The notes beneath the pieces are model-generated. The model was given only the letters and a program-made list of their open reading frames with translations, was not told where the DNA came from and searched no databases. A stretch of DNA of 64,000 nt from Candidatus Nanohalarchaeota archaeon (GTDB lineage: Archaea > Nanohalarchaeota > Nanosalinia > Nanosalinales > JAFCCC01): NCBI GenBank assembly GCA_017610385.1, contig JAFCCC010000001.1:94960-158959 (forward strand), read 5' to 3'. Shown one piece after another: positions 54,496 through 63,173 of this stretch. A program made the translations under genes and the position numbers. The first letter of the stretch is position 1. Each line of letters begins with the position of its first letter.

Positions 54496-55641
54496 ATGAG
54501 TAAATTAGCTCAAACATCTTCAAAATATATAGTTAAAGCTTCAATGAGTGCTAGCGGAATTGTCGAAAAACCAGATATTATCGGCGCAATTTTTGGACAA
54601 ACAGAAGGATTATTAGGATCCGAATTAGATTTAAGAGAATTACAAAAAACCGGTAGAATTGGAAGAATTGAAGTTAATGTTACTTCTGAAAAGGGTATAT
54701 CAAATGCAGAAATTATAATTCCAAGTTCTTTGGATGCGACTGAAACCGCATTAATTGCAGCCGCTCTAGAAACAATTGATCGCGTTGGTCCATGTACTTC
54801 TGAAATTAAAATAGTTGGATTAGAAGATTCTAGATTATTAAAAAGAGATTATATTGTAGATCGCGCAAAAGAATTGCTTCAAAAAATGCAAAATAATGGT
54901 GTTCATCAAAAAGAAATCACAGAAGAAATCAGGCAAGAAGTAAGAGTTTCTGAAATAACAGAATATTTCAAGATGCCTGCAGGACCAGAAGCTGAATCTA
55001 GCACATCTGTTATTTTGGTAGAAGGTCGAGCAGACGTTATAAATTTATTGAAGAACGGAATAAAGAATGCTGTCGCAATTGGTGGTACATCAATCAAAGA
55101 AACCGTTCCCGAATTATCTAAGCAAAAGATAATAACTGTTTTTTTAGATGGAGATCGTGGTGGAGATTTAATTTTAAAAGAACTCATACAGGTAGCAGAT
55201 CTTGATTATGTTGCAAGAGCCCCTGATGGTAAAGAAGTAGAAGATTTAACTCAAAAGGAGATTTTCAAAGCACTCAGGGAGAAATTAGAATCATCTAAGG
55301 TCACAGAAAATTCTAAGAAAAAATCAACACACAAAAGTTCTATTAACTTATCAGAAGTCGAAAAAAATCTTTTCACTGAAATAACAAATGATCTAATTGG
55401 AACAAGAGCAATAAGCATAATAGACAAGGATTTAAAAGTCTTGGGAAGACTTCCGCTTAACGCAGATTTTTCAATGCTTCCTGAAGTCAGTAACGTTTAT
55501 GCGATTCTTTTTGACGGAGAAATTGATAACAAATTCGTTGATTTTGCAGTCGATCTGGGTGCAAAATACTTAATTGGTATGTCTAAAGAAGATTCCTTAA
55601 AATCTAGTGATGTTATAACTCTCATCCGAACAGATTTCTGA
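54496..55641 (+). CDS. dnaG: Archaeal DnaG primase
   Basis: This 381-residue protein is archaeal DnaG. The N-terminal segment QTSSKYIVKASMSASGIVEKPDIIGAIFGQTEGLLGSELDL is characteristic. The TOPRIM domain shows VILVEGRADVINLL, GGTSIKETVPEL and VFLDGDRGGDLILKEL with the conserved Glu and DxD. In archaea DnaG also associates with the exosome. It is not necessarily the main replicative primase. Immediately follows the DUF167 gene. Confidence 0.95.
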   Translation: MSKLAQTSSKYIVKASMSASGIVEKPDIIGAIFGQTEGLLGSELDLRELQKTGRIGRIEVNVTSEKGISNAEIIIPSSLDATETALIAAALETIDRVGPCTSEIKIVGLEDSRLLKRDYIVDRAKELLQKMQNNGVHQKEITEEIRQEVRVSEITEYFKMPAGPEAESSTSVILVEGRADVINLLKNGIKNAVAIGGTSIKETVPELSKQKIITVFLDGDRGGDLILKELIQVADLDYVARAPDGKEVEDLTQKEIFKALREKLESSKVTENSKKKSTHKSSINLSEVEKNLFTEITNDLIGTRAISIIDKDLKVLGRLPLNADFSMLPEVSNVYAILFDGEIDNKFVDFAVDLGAKYLIGMSKEDSLKSSDVITLIRTDF

Positions 55642-55686
55642 ATAAGAGATAAGTATTAAATATTCATTTTATATGTATGATTTATT

Positions 55687-56406
55687 GTGATATGGAGATA
55701 TCTTCGAAAACGGTTGGGTATTGAAGCGCAAGATGAAAGAATTACTTATTCTTTGAAAGAAATTGAGACCTTGCGAACCCACATTACTCACATTCAAAAG
55801 CAAGAACCAAAAATAATTAAGCAGATTATTTATAAAACTCCCAAAAATAATCTCCTCCTAAAAGAAATTGAAGAAATCAAGAATAGAGAAGTCCAAGTAC
55901 AAAAAATTATGGGTACTTACAAAGACACTTTCTTAGAATTTGTTGATTTGGTATCTGAAAAATTAGAGGGATTTAATATTCGTTTAGACTCTTTCGAGCC
56001 AAAATTAATTATTCATAATGCTGAGTCGACCAGATTTGAACACATTGTTGGTCGGTCGACCAAACCCCTTTTAAGCACAACGACTGGTCGACCATTCTCA
56101 ACGACCAAACGCACGACTAGACCCATCTCAACGACCGACCAAATAGAACAAGGTCAAAATTTGTGGGAATGTGCTACTGATGCAGAAAGAGACATAATCA
56201 AGACATTATATGATGCCGGTTATCCTTATTCTTATCATGAGCTTTCAGAAAAATTAGAGAAGTCCATCTCCACTGTTAAAAATCATTTGAATAACCTTAA
56301 AAGCAAAGGATTTCAATTCCAAGAACGAATCGGTCTTAATAACACCAAAAAATATCTGTTAGATGCGCGGGTAAAAACCTTCTTGACTCTCCGTCTCAAC
56401 GATTAA
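55687..56406 (+). CDS. HTH protein with coiled coil and Thr-rich linker
   Basis: This 239-residue protein begins at a GTG. Its first 80 residues are charged and helix-forming. A low-complexity linker (residues about 113-155) is rich in Thr, Arg and Ser, and its DNA contains GGTCGACC palindromes. The C-terminal winged helix is TLYDAGYPYSYHELSEKLEKSISTVKNHLNNLKSKGF. It may be a membrane-distal regulator. Neighbour of dnaG; the link is unproven. Confidence 0.7.
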   Translation: MIWRYLRKRLGIEAQDERITYSLKEIETLRTHITHIQKQEPKIIKQIIYKTPKNNLLLKEIEEIKNREVQVQKIMGTYKDTFLEFVDLVSEKLEGFNIRLDSFEPKLIIHNAESTRFEHIVGRSTKPLLSTTTGRPFSTTKRTTRPISTTDQIEQGQNLWECATDAERDIIKTLYDAGYPYSYHELSEKLEKSISTVKNHLNNLKSKGFQFQERIGLNNTKKYLLDARVKTFLTLRLND

Positions 56407-56460
56407 ACGATAAGAGAAATTACCAGTTCAACAACGAATAGTTTATATATATTTAGGATA

Positions 56461-56823
56461 TTATTCAGAATTAATTAATTCAATTTTATCTGCAATTATT
56501 TCTAATTCTTGATTATAGATATTTACTTCTCCAGTCACATATATATTTTGATATTTCTCAAATCGATTGTTTTTTACATTGAATTCAATTACAAATATAT
56601 CTGAATTGCCATCAGATATCTCCAAAAATAGATTATTCTTTTTATAATTTAATTCACTTATTTCTCCTTTAATTTTCACAACTTGCCCGATTTTATCTGA
56701 ATTAATTTCTGAAATAGATATCAGTTTAGGAGAATATAGATTTCCAGAAATATAAAGAATTATTATCCCAATTAAAAATATAATTATAGAAATTCTTAAA
56801 CCCACCTTTTCATAATTTCTCAT
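56461..56823 (-). CDS. Membrane-anchored OB-fold protein
   Basis: This 120-residue protein has one N-terminal transmembrane helix (ISIIIFLIGIIILYISGNLY) and an OB-fold of the tRNA-anti/RPA type (IGQVVKIKGEISELNYKKNNLFLEISDG, NIYVTGEVNIYNQELEIIADKIELI). It could bind nucleic acid at the membrane. It is 1 base after the RNA-ligase-like gene on the same strand. Confidence 0.75.
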   Translation of the reverse strand: MRNYEKVGLRISIIIFLIGIIILYISGNLYSPKLISISEINSDKIGQVVKIKGEISELNYKKNNLFLEISDGNSDIFVIEFNVKNNRFEKYQNIYVTGEVNIYNQELEIIADKIELINSE

Positions 56824-56824
56824 T

Positions 56825-57352
56825 TTAATTTAACGTAACTCGATATATTATGGAATATACTGAACCCATTTGAGTTAATTCACTTTTAATTAATTTAATA
56901 TCTTTAGTTAAATATTTTCCAAATTCATAATTCTGAAATTTCCTTAAATTATGTGAAATTAATTTGGTTATTTCCCCGCTCTGTTTTTTAATTCTAGCCA
57001 AAGTTATATGAAATTTAAATTCCCCTGTTAATTTTAATTCGGAATAAATAATCTTTGTCAGTTGTGTTAATTTTTCAGATTTTATCCCTGCCCAAAAAAT
57101 TCTGGGAGATTTTGAATTTGGAAATACCCCCACCCCACAAACATTAATTTCAAAGCAAGGAAAATTAATTTTATTCAGTTTCTTAATCACATCTTTAACT
57201 TCACGTTCTGTTAATTCTCCCATAAATTTAAGCGTAATGTGAAGTTTACTGCTTGGAATGACGTTCACTCCAGAGATTCTTAATGAATTTTGGAGATCTG
57301 TAAATCCGTTTTTAATCGTCTCACTTATTGTAACTCCAATAAAACATCTCAT
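56825..57352 (-). CDS. thpR: 2'-5' RNA ligase-like cyclic phosphodiesterase
   Basis: This 175-residue 2H phosphoesterase has both catalytic HxT motifs: KLHITLKFMGEL and FHITLARIKK, separated by about 85 residues. It begins MRCFIGVTISETIKN, typical of ThpR. These enzymes act on RNA 2',3'-cyclic phosphates or join ends in vitro. Length is normal. Confidence 0.92.
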   Translation of the reverse strand: MRCFIGVTISETIKNGFTDLQNSLRISGVNVIPSSKLHITLKFMGELTEREVKDVIKKLNKINFPCFEINVCGVGVFPNSKSPRIFWAGIKSEKLTQLTKIIYSELKLTGEFKFHITLARIKKQSGEITKLISHNLRKFQNYEFGKYLTKDIKLIKSELTQMGSVYSIIYRVTLN

Positions 57353-57389
57353 GTTAGAGACTTATTTACATACATATTAAAATACGAAT

Positions 57390-58502
57390 GTGAACTTAAT
57401 ACTTTATGATAACAAGATGAATGAATACTTTAATGAAGACCGCGTGAAGAATTGGTTTCATAAATATGGATGGCATTCTAATCCCTTCACTTTTAAAATA
57501 TATCCTGAAATTATGGTGGGTTACAAAGACCAAATTGAAGATATACTAAATGCGATAAATGCAAATAGCACATTTTCTTTAGTTATTGGTAAAACTGGTG
57601 CAGGCAAAACCAATTTAATGCGATGGATTGCAACTCAAAGTTCTTATAAAAATTCTACATATTATTTACCAAAACCACCCGCAAATATTGACGAATTATT
57701 TGAATATTTGAAAAGAGAAATGCTAAAACCAGGATTCTTCTCAAGAAGATTTACCAATATCTCTATATATAATATTCATCAACAATTACAGAAAAAACTC
57801 AAGACCCGCGCATTACTTATAATTGATGAAGCGCATGAAGCCTCTTTAGACGTTTTAAAATGGATAAGAACGGCATTAGATCATGTTCCCAACTTAGTTG
57901 TTGTCGCTGCAGGACTTCCTTCTTTAATAACTATTTTAAGAGTTGATGTAAATACCCTCTATGATCGTGCTACAACGGTTATAGAATTAAAGTCCTTAGG
58001 AAAGGATGAATCACTGGAATTAATTCAAAAGAGAATTTTTGCGGCAGGAGGAAAAAATTTAGATCCATTTACTACCAAAGCGCTTATAGAAATATATGAA
58101 AGATCCTCTGGATTTCCAAGAAGTATATTGAGATTATGTAATAATGCTGTATTATATGCAATTAAAAATAACAAATTCTTAATAGACCAACAATGTGTTT
58201 TAGAATATTTAAATCAAAATAAATCTCAAATTTCTGAAAATAGACAAATTGATTTAGATAATACTGAATTAACAGATAAGCAAAAAGTAGTAATTGATTT
58301 GATGTTAAAATTAGGCAAAATTGACCCAAACACCATCGTTCAAAATATTGACTTAAAAGACTATAAAAGTGAAAGTCACGCAATTAGATCTATTAATAAC
58401 ATTCTTAAAAGACTGACTCAAAACAAACTAATTGATCGTGAAAAAAAAGGACGCACATACCTCTATTTTATTCGAGACAATGCAAAGAAAGTCTTGTCGT
58501 GA
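57390..58502 (+). CDS. AAA+ ATPase with winged helix (ExeA/Orc-like)
   Basis: This 370-residue protein has Walker A GKTGAGKTNLMRW, Walker B LLIIDEAHEAS with a DEAH-like end, a sensor segment VVVAAGLP, and a C-terminal winged helix (ELTDKQKVVIDLMLKLGKI ... NKLIDREKKGRTYLYF). It resembles ExeA-type and Orc-like ATPases. The frame begins at GTG 57390; an ATG at 57417 (MNEYFNEDR) is a plausible alternative. Role unknown; it may act in DNA transactions or membrane signalling. Confidence 0.8.
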   Translation: MNLILYDNKMNEYFNEDRVKNWFHKYGWHSNPFTFKIYPEIMVGYKDQIEDILNAINANSTFSLVIGKTGAGKTNLMRWIATQSSYKNSTYYLPKPPANIDELFEYLKREMLKPGFFSRRFTNISIYNIHQQLQKKLKTRALLIIDEAHEASLDVLKWIRTALDHVPNLVVVAAGLPSLITILRVDVNTLYDRATTVIELKSLGKDESLELIQKRIFAAGGKNLDPFTTKALIEIYERSSGFPRSILRLCNNAVLYAIKNNKFLIDQQCVLEYLNQNKSQISENRQIDLDNTELTDKQKVVIDLMLKLGKIDPNTIVQNIDLKDYKSESHAIRSINNILKRLTQNKLIDREKKGRTYLYFIRDNAKKVLS

Positions 58503-58573
58503 AATCACTTTAAAGTAAAAACACACTACCCTCACGATAGATATTTATAATCTTGCTCAAACCTATTATTAAG

Positions 58574-58843
58574 GTGATTGTTTTGAGTGGAAGAGTCCGA
58601 GCAAGTGATCTTATTGGGAAAATAATTGTAAGTGAAGAAAGAGGAAAGAAATTTGGAGAAGTCGCAGACGTAAGTTGCATTTCAAAAACAGGAGAATTAA
58701 TAAATATTCTTATTGAGAATCCTACAAAAGATACTAAAGATTTAAAATTAGAAGAAGATCAAAAAGGTCGATTAAAGATTCCATTTAGTGCAGTAAAATC
58801 TATTGGAGATTTTGTGATTATTAGTGAAGACGAAATTATTTAA
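58574..58843 (+). CDS. PRC-barrel domain protein
   Basis: This protein of about 89 residues is a single PRC barrel: VRASDLIGKIIVSEERGKKFGEVADVSCIS, LINILIENP, and IPFSAVKSIGDFVIISED. The frame opens at TTG 58553, but the GTG at 58574 lies 30 bases from a TATA-like GATATTTATAATC and matches the family start. PRC barrels often bind ribosome or RNA-processing factors. It is convergent with radA, overlapping by 8 bases. Confidence 0.8.
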   Translation: MIVLSGRVRASDLIGKIIVSEERGKKFGEVADVSCISKTGELINILIENPTKDTKDLKLEEDQKGRLKIPFSAVKSIGDFVIISEDEII

Positions 58844-59783
58844 TATCTTCTACCCCGTTTTCTGTAATCTTAAATACTGCCTCTCCTTCTGGCAAATACG
58901 GACAGTCAACTAGACGCGCAACCCGCGAGTTTTTCTTACTTTTTCGTATATACACTCTAAATGCAGACTGATGACCCACAATATGCCCGCCAATAGGTAC
59001 TGTTGGATCCCCAAACAATACATCGGGTCTAGACATTACTTGATTGGTTACTAAAATTGCTACATTATAGGTGGTTGATAATCTATGAAGTGCGTGCATA
59101 TGTCTATTTAATCTTTGTTGTCTGGGTGCCAATTCTCCTCTTCCAATATAGTCTGATCTAAAAAGAGAAGTTAACGAATCCACAATAATTAAACCCACCT
59201 TGTTATTTTTTAATACCTCTTCTGCTTTCTCTGCTAAAAGTATCTGATGATCTGAGTTAAATGCCCGCGCAACAAAAATATTCTTTAAAACTTTTTCGGG
59301 ATCCATGCCCTGCGCCTTCGCCATTTGTACAACTCTTTCGGGAATAAACGTGTTTTCTGTATCAATAAATATAGCACCAGCACTTAATCCTCCATCTTTT
59401 TTTGGTTTTTGCACATTTACAGAAGTTTGCAATGCAATTTGTGTTTTTGAACTGCCATAAGCACCATAAAACTCACTTATACACTGCGTTTCAATGCCGC
59501 CACCCAATAATTCATTTAGTGCTGCGCTTCCAGTACTTATCCTTCCGACATTTTCACGCATCTTAAGTTTTTCCATACCAGTCTTAAAATTACCCACATC
59601 TGAAATTTCTTTTGCAGATTCTATTATTTTCGCTGCAGTTTTTTCCCCAATATCACATATATCTACTAGATTTCCAATACTCATTGTAGCAATTGTCATT
59701 AACTCATCGCATCCAGCCTCAACTAACTTATCCGCGATTTTTTCACCCACACCAGGCAAACTCTCTAACTCTTTTTTACTCAT
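58836..59783 (-). CDS. radA: RadA recombinase
   Basis: This 315-residue RecA-family recombinase has an N-terminal helix-hairpin-helix region (LESLPGVGEKIADKLVEAGCDELMTIATMS), polymerisation and ATP-binding domains with GAYGSSKTQIALQTSV, VGLIIVDSLTSLFRSDYIGRGELAPRQQRLN and VTNQVMSRPD. The Walker A core reads GSSKT rather than the usual GSGKT. Length is normal. It lies one base after the RPA gene, so both repair genes are co-transcribed. Confidence 0.95.
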   Translation of the reverse strand: MSKKELESLPGVGEKIADKLVEAGCDELMTIATMSIGNLVDICDIGEKTAAKIIESAKEISDVGNFKTGMEKLKMRENVGRISTGSAALNELLGGGIETQCISEFYGAYGSSKTQIALQTSVNVQKPKKDGGLSAGAIFIDTENTFIPERVVQMAKAQGMDPEKVLKNIFVARAFNSDHQILLAEKAEEVLKNNKVGLIIVDSLTSLFRSDYIGRGELAPRQQRLNRHMHALHRLSTTYNVAILVTNQVMSRPDVLFGDPTVPIGGHIVGHQSAFRVYIRKSKKNSRVARLVDCPYLPEGEAVFKITENGVEDIK

Positions 59784-59784
59784 A

Positions 59785-60762
59785 TCAATTAACCTCCACC
59801 ATATTTTTTAATTTTTCACTCACATTCACTTCGGAAAAATCTTCCACGATTAATTCCAATGCATTGAAGAATGTATTATATTTAGACCTTCCCTTTACAT
59901 TAATATATTTCCCCAGCACCGTTCCGGAAAGTCCATCTAATTCTTCATAATTATTAATATTTTCTGTTCCAATTAATTTAGTAGCAATATCTCTAAAAAA
60001 CACACAGCGAATTGACGCCGAACCATCATCAATTATTGTGGAAATTACCATGTGTTTTATGGCCGTTACTTCACCGTGTTCTTCACATGTATATACATTA
60101 CCTTCATGTGAAGTAACGCGTTTATTACAGGTTGGACAAACATAAAAAAATGCATTTTTCGTGAACCACTGAAGTACCGTTCCTTCAATTTCATATTTCA
60201 CACCGTCTTGCTTCACTAGGAAAATGGGAGTTCTTGTATTTTGAACAACCCCTGTTTGCGCAATAACTTTTACTGGATTTCCCAAAAGACTTTTAACAAT
60301 GGTCTTTTTTCCAAGTCTTAATTCTACTAAACCCCGATTGTTGTCCTTAGAATATGCATTTTTAATTTCTATGGAATCTCCTTTTTTTATTTTTGTAATT
60401 AACTCTGTTTGATCATCCCACAAAGACATCCTAATTGTACCGGTTTCATCTCCAAGTATTAGATTCTGAACACGCCCAATAGATCCATCTGATTTATTAA
60501 AGTTATTTAATTGAGTTATCTCTACGATTCCGGCTTTTATAGAGACACTACGCATACCAGAAACAATATTTTCTATTTTCAAATCTTTTTTCTGAGTTTC
60601 AGTATTTAGATCAACACCCATTTCTTTTGCTATAAGATAGGCAGCACCCTCCTCAGACACCAAACCAGAAAACTCATTCATTTTATCGTTTATTCGGGTC
60701 AAAACATCTTCCTGCGGTATATTTGCCTTTTCAGAAATGTGAGATATAATAGATTTTTCCAT
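59785..60762 (-). CDS. rpa: Replication protein A (single-stranded DNA-binding, OB-fold)
   Basis: This 325-residue protein has at least one OB fold (VSIKAGIVEITQLNNFNKSDGSIGRVQNLILGDETGTIRMSLW) and a zinc-finger region (FYVCPTCNKRVTSHEGNVYTCEEHGEV), as in archaeal RPA. A C-terminal OB-like part follows (LSGTVLGKYINVKGRSKYN). It coats single-stranded DNA in replication and repair. It is followed by radA on the same transcript. Confidence 0.9.
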   Translation of the reverse strand: MEKSIISHISEKANIPQEDVLTRINDKMNEFSGLVSEEGAAYLIAKEMGVDLNTETQKKDLKIENIVSGMRSVSIKAGIVEITQLNNFNKSDGSIGRVQNLILGDETGTIRMSLWDDQTELITKIKKGDSIEIKNAYSKDNNRGLVELRLGKKTIVKSLLGNPVKVIAQTGVVQNTRTPIFLVKQDGVKYEIEGTVLQWFTKNAFFYVCPTCNKRVTSHEGNVYTCEEHGEVTAIKHMVISTIIDDGSASIRCVFFRDIATKLIGTENINNYEELDGLSGTVLGKYINVKGRSKYNTFFNALELIVEDFSEVNVSEKLKNMVEVN

Positions 60763-60900
60763 TACTTTCCTATTTGTACTAAAACTTTTAATGCTTTTTC
60801 AATATACACTACAAAGCTATTAAACTAAAAGATATATCTCTCACTTTATAATACACAATTAACTTATAAAAGGGTTAGACAATATTATAATGGGGGAAAA

Positions 60901-61191
60901 ATGGATACTATTGAAAAAGTATTTTTGCATGGAAAACCAACTAGAATTCTCGTTGGACTTAAAAGAGGAAATAAAGCAAAATATGCATCAATATTGGCTC
61001 GTGAAGCAAATTGTACTTATTCTCATACTGTTAAAATTCTTAATTTGCTTAGGAAATATGAGTTAATTGAATTTGAAAAAAAAGGCAGAAAAAAATTAAT
61101 CAGATTAACTGTTTCTGGTGCGGATCTGGCACAAGAGCTGGAACGAATATTATGGCGTTTAGAAAAATTAGAGACTCCCGAAAAAGAATAA
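60901..61191 (+). CDS. Small winged-helix regulator
   Basis: This 96-residue protein has a helix-turn-helix (YASILAREANCTYSHTVKILNLLRKYELIEF) and a wing (KKGRKKLIRLTVSG), followed by a short helix. A TATA-like CTTATAAAAG (about 60863-60872) and a GGGGG stretch precede the ATG. Probably a DNA-binding regulator, target unknown. Confidence 0.75.
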   Translation: MDTIEKVFLHGKPTRILVGLKRGNKAKYASILAREANCTYSHTVKILNLLRKYELIEFEKKGRKKLIRLTVSGADLAQELERILWRLEKLETPEKE

Positions 61192-61715
61192 TTTATCTTA
61201 AAACAGACAGTTCGCAATACGTGAACATTCATCTATTTTCACTAATTTATTGAAAATTTATATTACCGCAATTTAGTTAAAATAGTATGTGTATCTAAAA
61301 AGAACACCCACAACGCATGAGAGTTCTTTTCTTCTGAACATCTAAAACACAATAAACCATCTAAAAAAGAGTATTTTTTAATTAAAAATTGTCCCTAAAT
61401 ACCCCCTATTATTTTATTGAAATATACTTAAAAAACACCGAGAAAATAACCTATTGACAAAACATCCATATCCTGTCAAAACAGAATATAAACTATATTC
61501 TCTAGAATATATTTTAATAATAAATTGGTGTTTTTTAATATGTTGTTGGCAAATAATAGGGATTATCTTGCACCCATATATAAATGTTTACAATTTAGTC
61601 AACAACACCTTTAAATTTTAAAATTATCACAAAATTAAAAAAAGAGTTTATTGACTAATTAGTTAACTGTTGACTATTTAGTTAACTTTATATACTCCCG
61701 AACCGCAAAAATTAT
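61192..61715. other. 524-base intergenic region with hairpin and repeated motif
   Basis: No gene is seen. A hairpin AAAAGAAC/GTTCTTTT (61298-61330, 17-base loop) lies 100 bases after the previous gene. A TATA-like CCATATATAAATG (61574-61586) is upstream of a site reading ATTTAGTCAAC (61593-61603), related to the tandem operators below. The rest is AT-rich. Confidence 0.5.
61651..61686. promoter_or_regulatory. Tandem operator-like repeats TTGACTA(A/T)TTAGTTAAC
   Basis: Two 17-base near-identical, near-palindromic sites begin at 61651 and 61670, 19 bases apart, directly before the TATA-like CTTTATATACT of the HTH gene. The spacing is near two helical turns. A possible autoregulator or other repressor site. 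Confidence 0.6.
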
Positions 61716-62108
61716 GTGTCAAAAATGAAGATAAATTATAATAATACCTCTACTACAATGTCTCCCGCAGTAATAGTAGATATAATATTTCCTTCCCAAA
61801 CAAAATATAAAGAAATTACCTTAGCTATTCTCAATTTTTTTATAGAAAAGGGACAGATAGTTACGGGCAGATCAGAAATAGAAGTTAATTCAATAGTAAC
61901 AGAATTAGAAAAGATTGGGTATAATCGATACACAGTCTATAAAGTAATGAGAGAATATCTTGTTCCAATGGGAATCATAAATTGGAAAAAATTTGAAGGA
62001 TCAATTCAACTTTCTACTAAATTCGGAAACGCGCTCAGAAGATTTTCATTATCTTGGAATAATTTAGTAGAACGTATTGAAAAGGGTAAACAACCAAGAA
62101 TAACGTGA
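61716..62108 (+). CDS. HTH-like protein with tandem operators
   Basis: This protein of about 127-130 residues starts at GTG 61716 or ATG 61725. The GTG is about 25 bases and the ATG about 34 bases from the TATA-like CTTTATATACT. Its central region (KEITLAILNFFIEKGQIVTGRSEIEVNSIVTELEKIGYNRYTVYKVMREYLVPMGIINW) has helix spacing consistent with a winged helix. It could bind the tandem sites in front of it. It precedes the membrane coiled-coil and KaiC-like genes. Confidence 0.6.
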   Translation: MSKMKINYNNTSTTMSPAVIVDIIFPSQTKYKEITLAILNFFIEKGQIVTGRSEIEVNSIVTELEKIGYNRYTVYKVMREYLVPMGIINWKKFEGSIQLSTKFGNALRRFSLSWNNLVERIEKGKQPRIT

Positions 62109-62198
62109 TTGTTCATAAAAAGATAATAATCCAGATTGTTCTCTTTGTTTGCACACACATAAACTAAACTTAAAATAGTCTAAAGCACATATTTTATT

Positions 62199-63173
62199 AT
62201 GCAAAATCAATATTTAATCTCTTTTTGTCTTATTTTAATTTTAATACCTTCCATAGGTTCTATGGTGTTTGGCCGAGTCCCTGAAATGTTTTCTGGACCG
62301 CCAATAAGTACAGAGGGTAGCTCTATTTTAACCTGCACGGCCGATTCATGCGTAAATAGTCTTTTATACAACGAAAACGGATCTACCAGAACTCAATATG
62401 TTATTTTAAGTCGTTCTAAGAACGAATTAATTGTAAAGTGGAATAAACCGCACGGCAATCTTATTATAAACAATTTAACATTATCTTTTGTTATGAAGGG
62501 CTGTGACTCTGTAGTTTCTAATTGTTCGGTACAAACATACCCTGCAGAGGTTTATGTTTGGGGTGATTACTCCTGGATACTATTAAAACAAGAATCTCTT
62601 TCAAATTACGAAAATACTTATTATTATGTTGTTACAAATAAAATGAGATTAGATAATGGTCAATATCTTGCAAAAATAGTCAATAACGGACTCAAACCTA
62701 CTAATTATATCTTCATTGATCAAGCAGAATTGAACATGCATTATGAAAATTTAGATAAAGTCAATGAAAATCCTACCCATAAAATATTAAATTTTTTTAA
62801 GGAAAACATGCTATTTTGGCGCAGAATAGGTATTGGCATTGCAATTTTCATATTTATTTTAATTCTTATTTTTACATTTCGCAAGAATGAAAAAATTAAA
62901 TCTCTTTTTAAATTTGATAAAAAAGGCGCCGTAGAAGATAAAGAACTCAACATGAAACTTAGAGAATATAAAGATCTTAAAAACAACTTAGAAACTCTAA
63001 ATCGTAAGTTGAGAGCTATTGAAGATTCCAGAAGAGAAACACAGAAGAAATATTATAGAAGAGCGCTTGACGAAAACACATTTAAACAACTGATGCGAAC
63101 ATATGAACAAGCTCGTATTGAATTAGTAAATGAAATTAACGGACTTAAAAAATCAGTAGACAGATATAGTTGA
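62199..63173 (+). CDS. Membrane protein with external domain and cytoplasmic coiled coil
   Basis: This 324-residue protein has a signal-like N-terminus (YLISFCLILILIPSIGSMVFG), an external beta-rich domain with paired cysteines (LTCTADSC and MKGCDSVVSNC), a membrane helix (IGIGIAIFIFILILIFTF), and a cytoplasmic coiled coil (LREYKDLKNNLETLNRKLRAIEDSRRE and MRTYEQARIELVNEINGLKKSVD). The layout suggests a receptor. It overlaps the KaiC-like gene by 4 bases, so they should work together. Confidence 0.75.
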   Translation: MQNQYLISFCLILILIPSIGSMVFGRVPEMFSGPPISTEGSSILTCTADSCVNSLLYNENGSTRTQYVILSRSKNELIVKWNKPHGNLIINNLTLSFVMKGCDSVVSNCSVQTYPAEVYVWGDYSWILLKQESLSNYENTYYYVVTNKMRLDNGQYLAKIVNNGLKPTNYIFIDQAELNMHYENLDKVNENPTHKILNFFKENMLFWRRIGIGIAIFIFILILIFTFRKNEKIKSLFKFDKKGAVEDKELNMKLREYKDLKNNLETLNRKLRAIEDSRRETQKKYYRRALDENTFKQLMRTYEQARIELVNEINGLKKSVDRYS

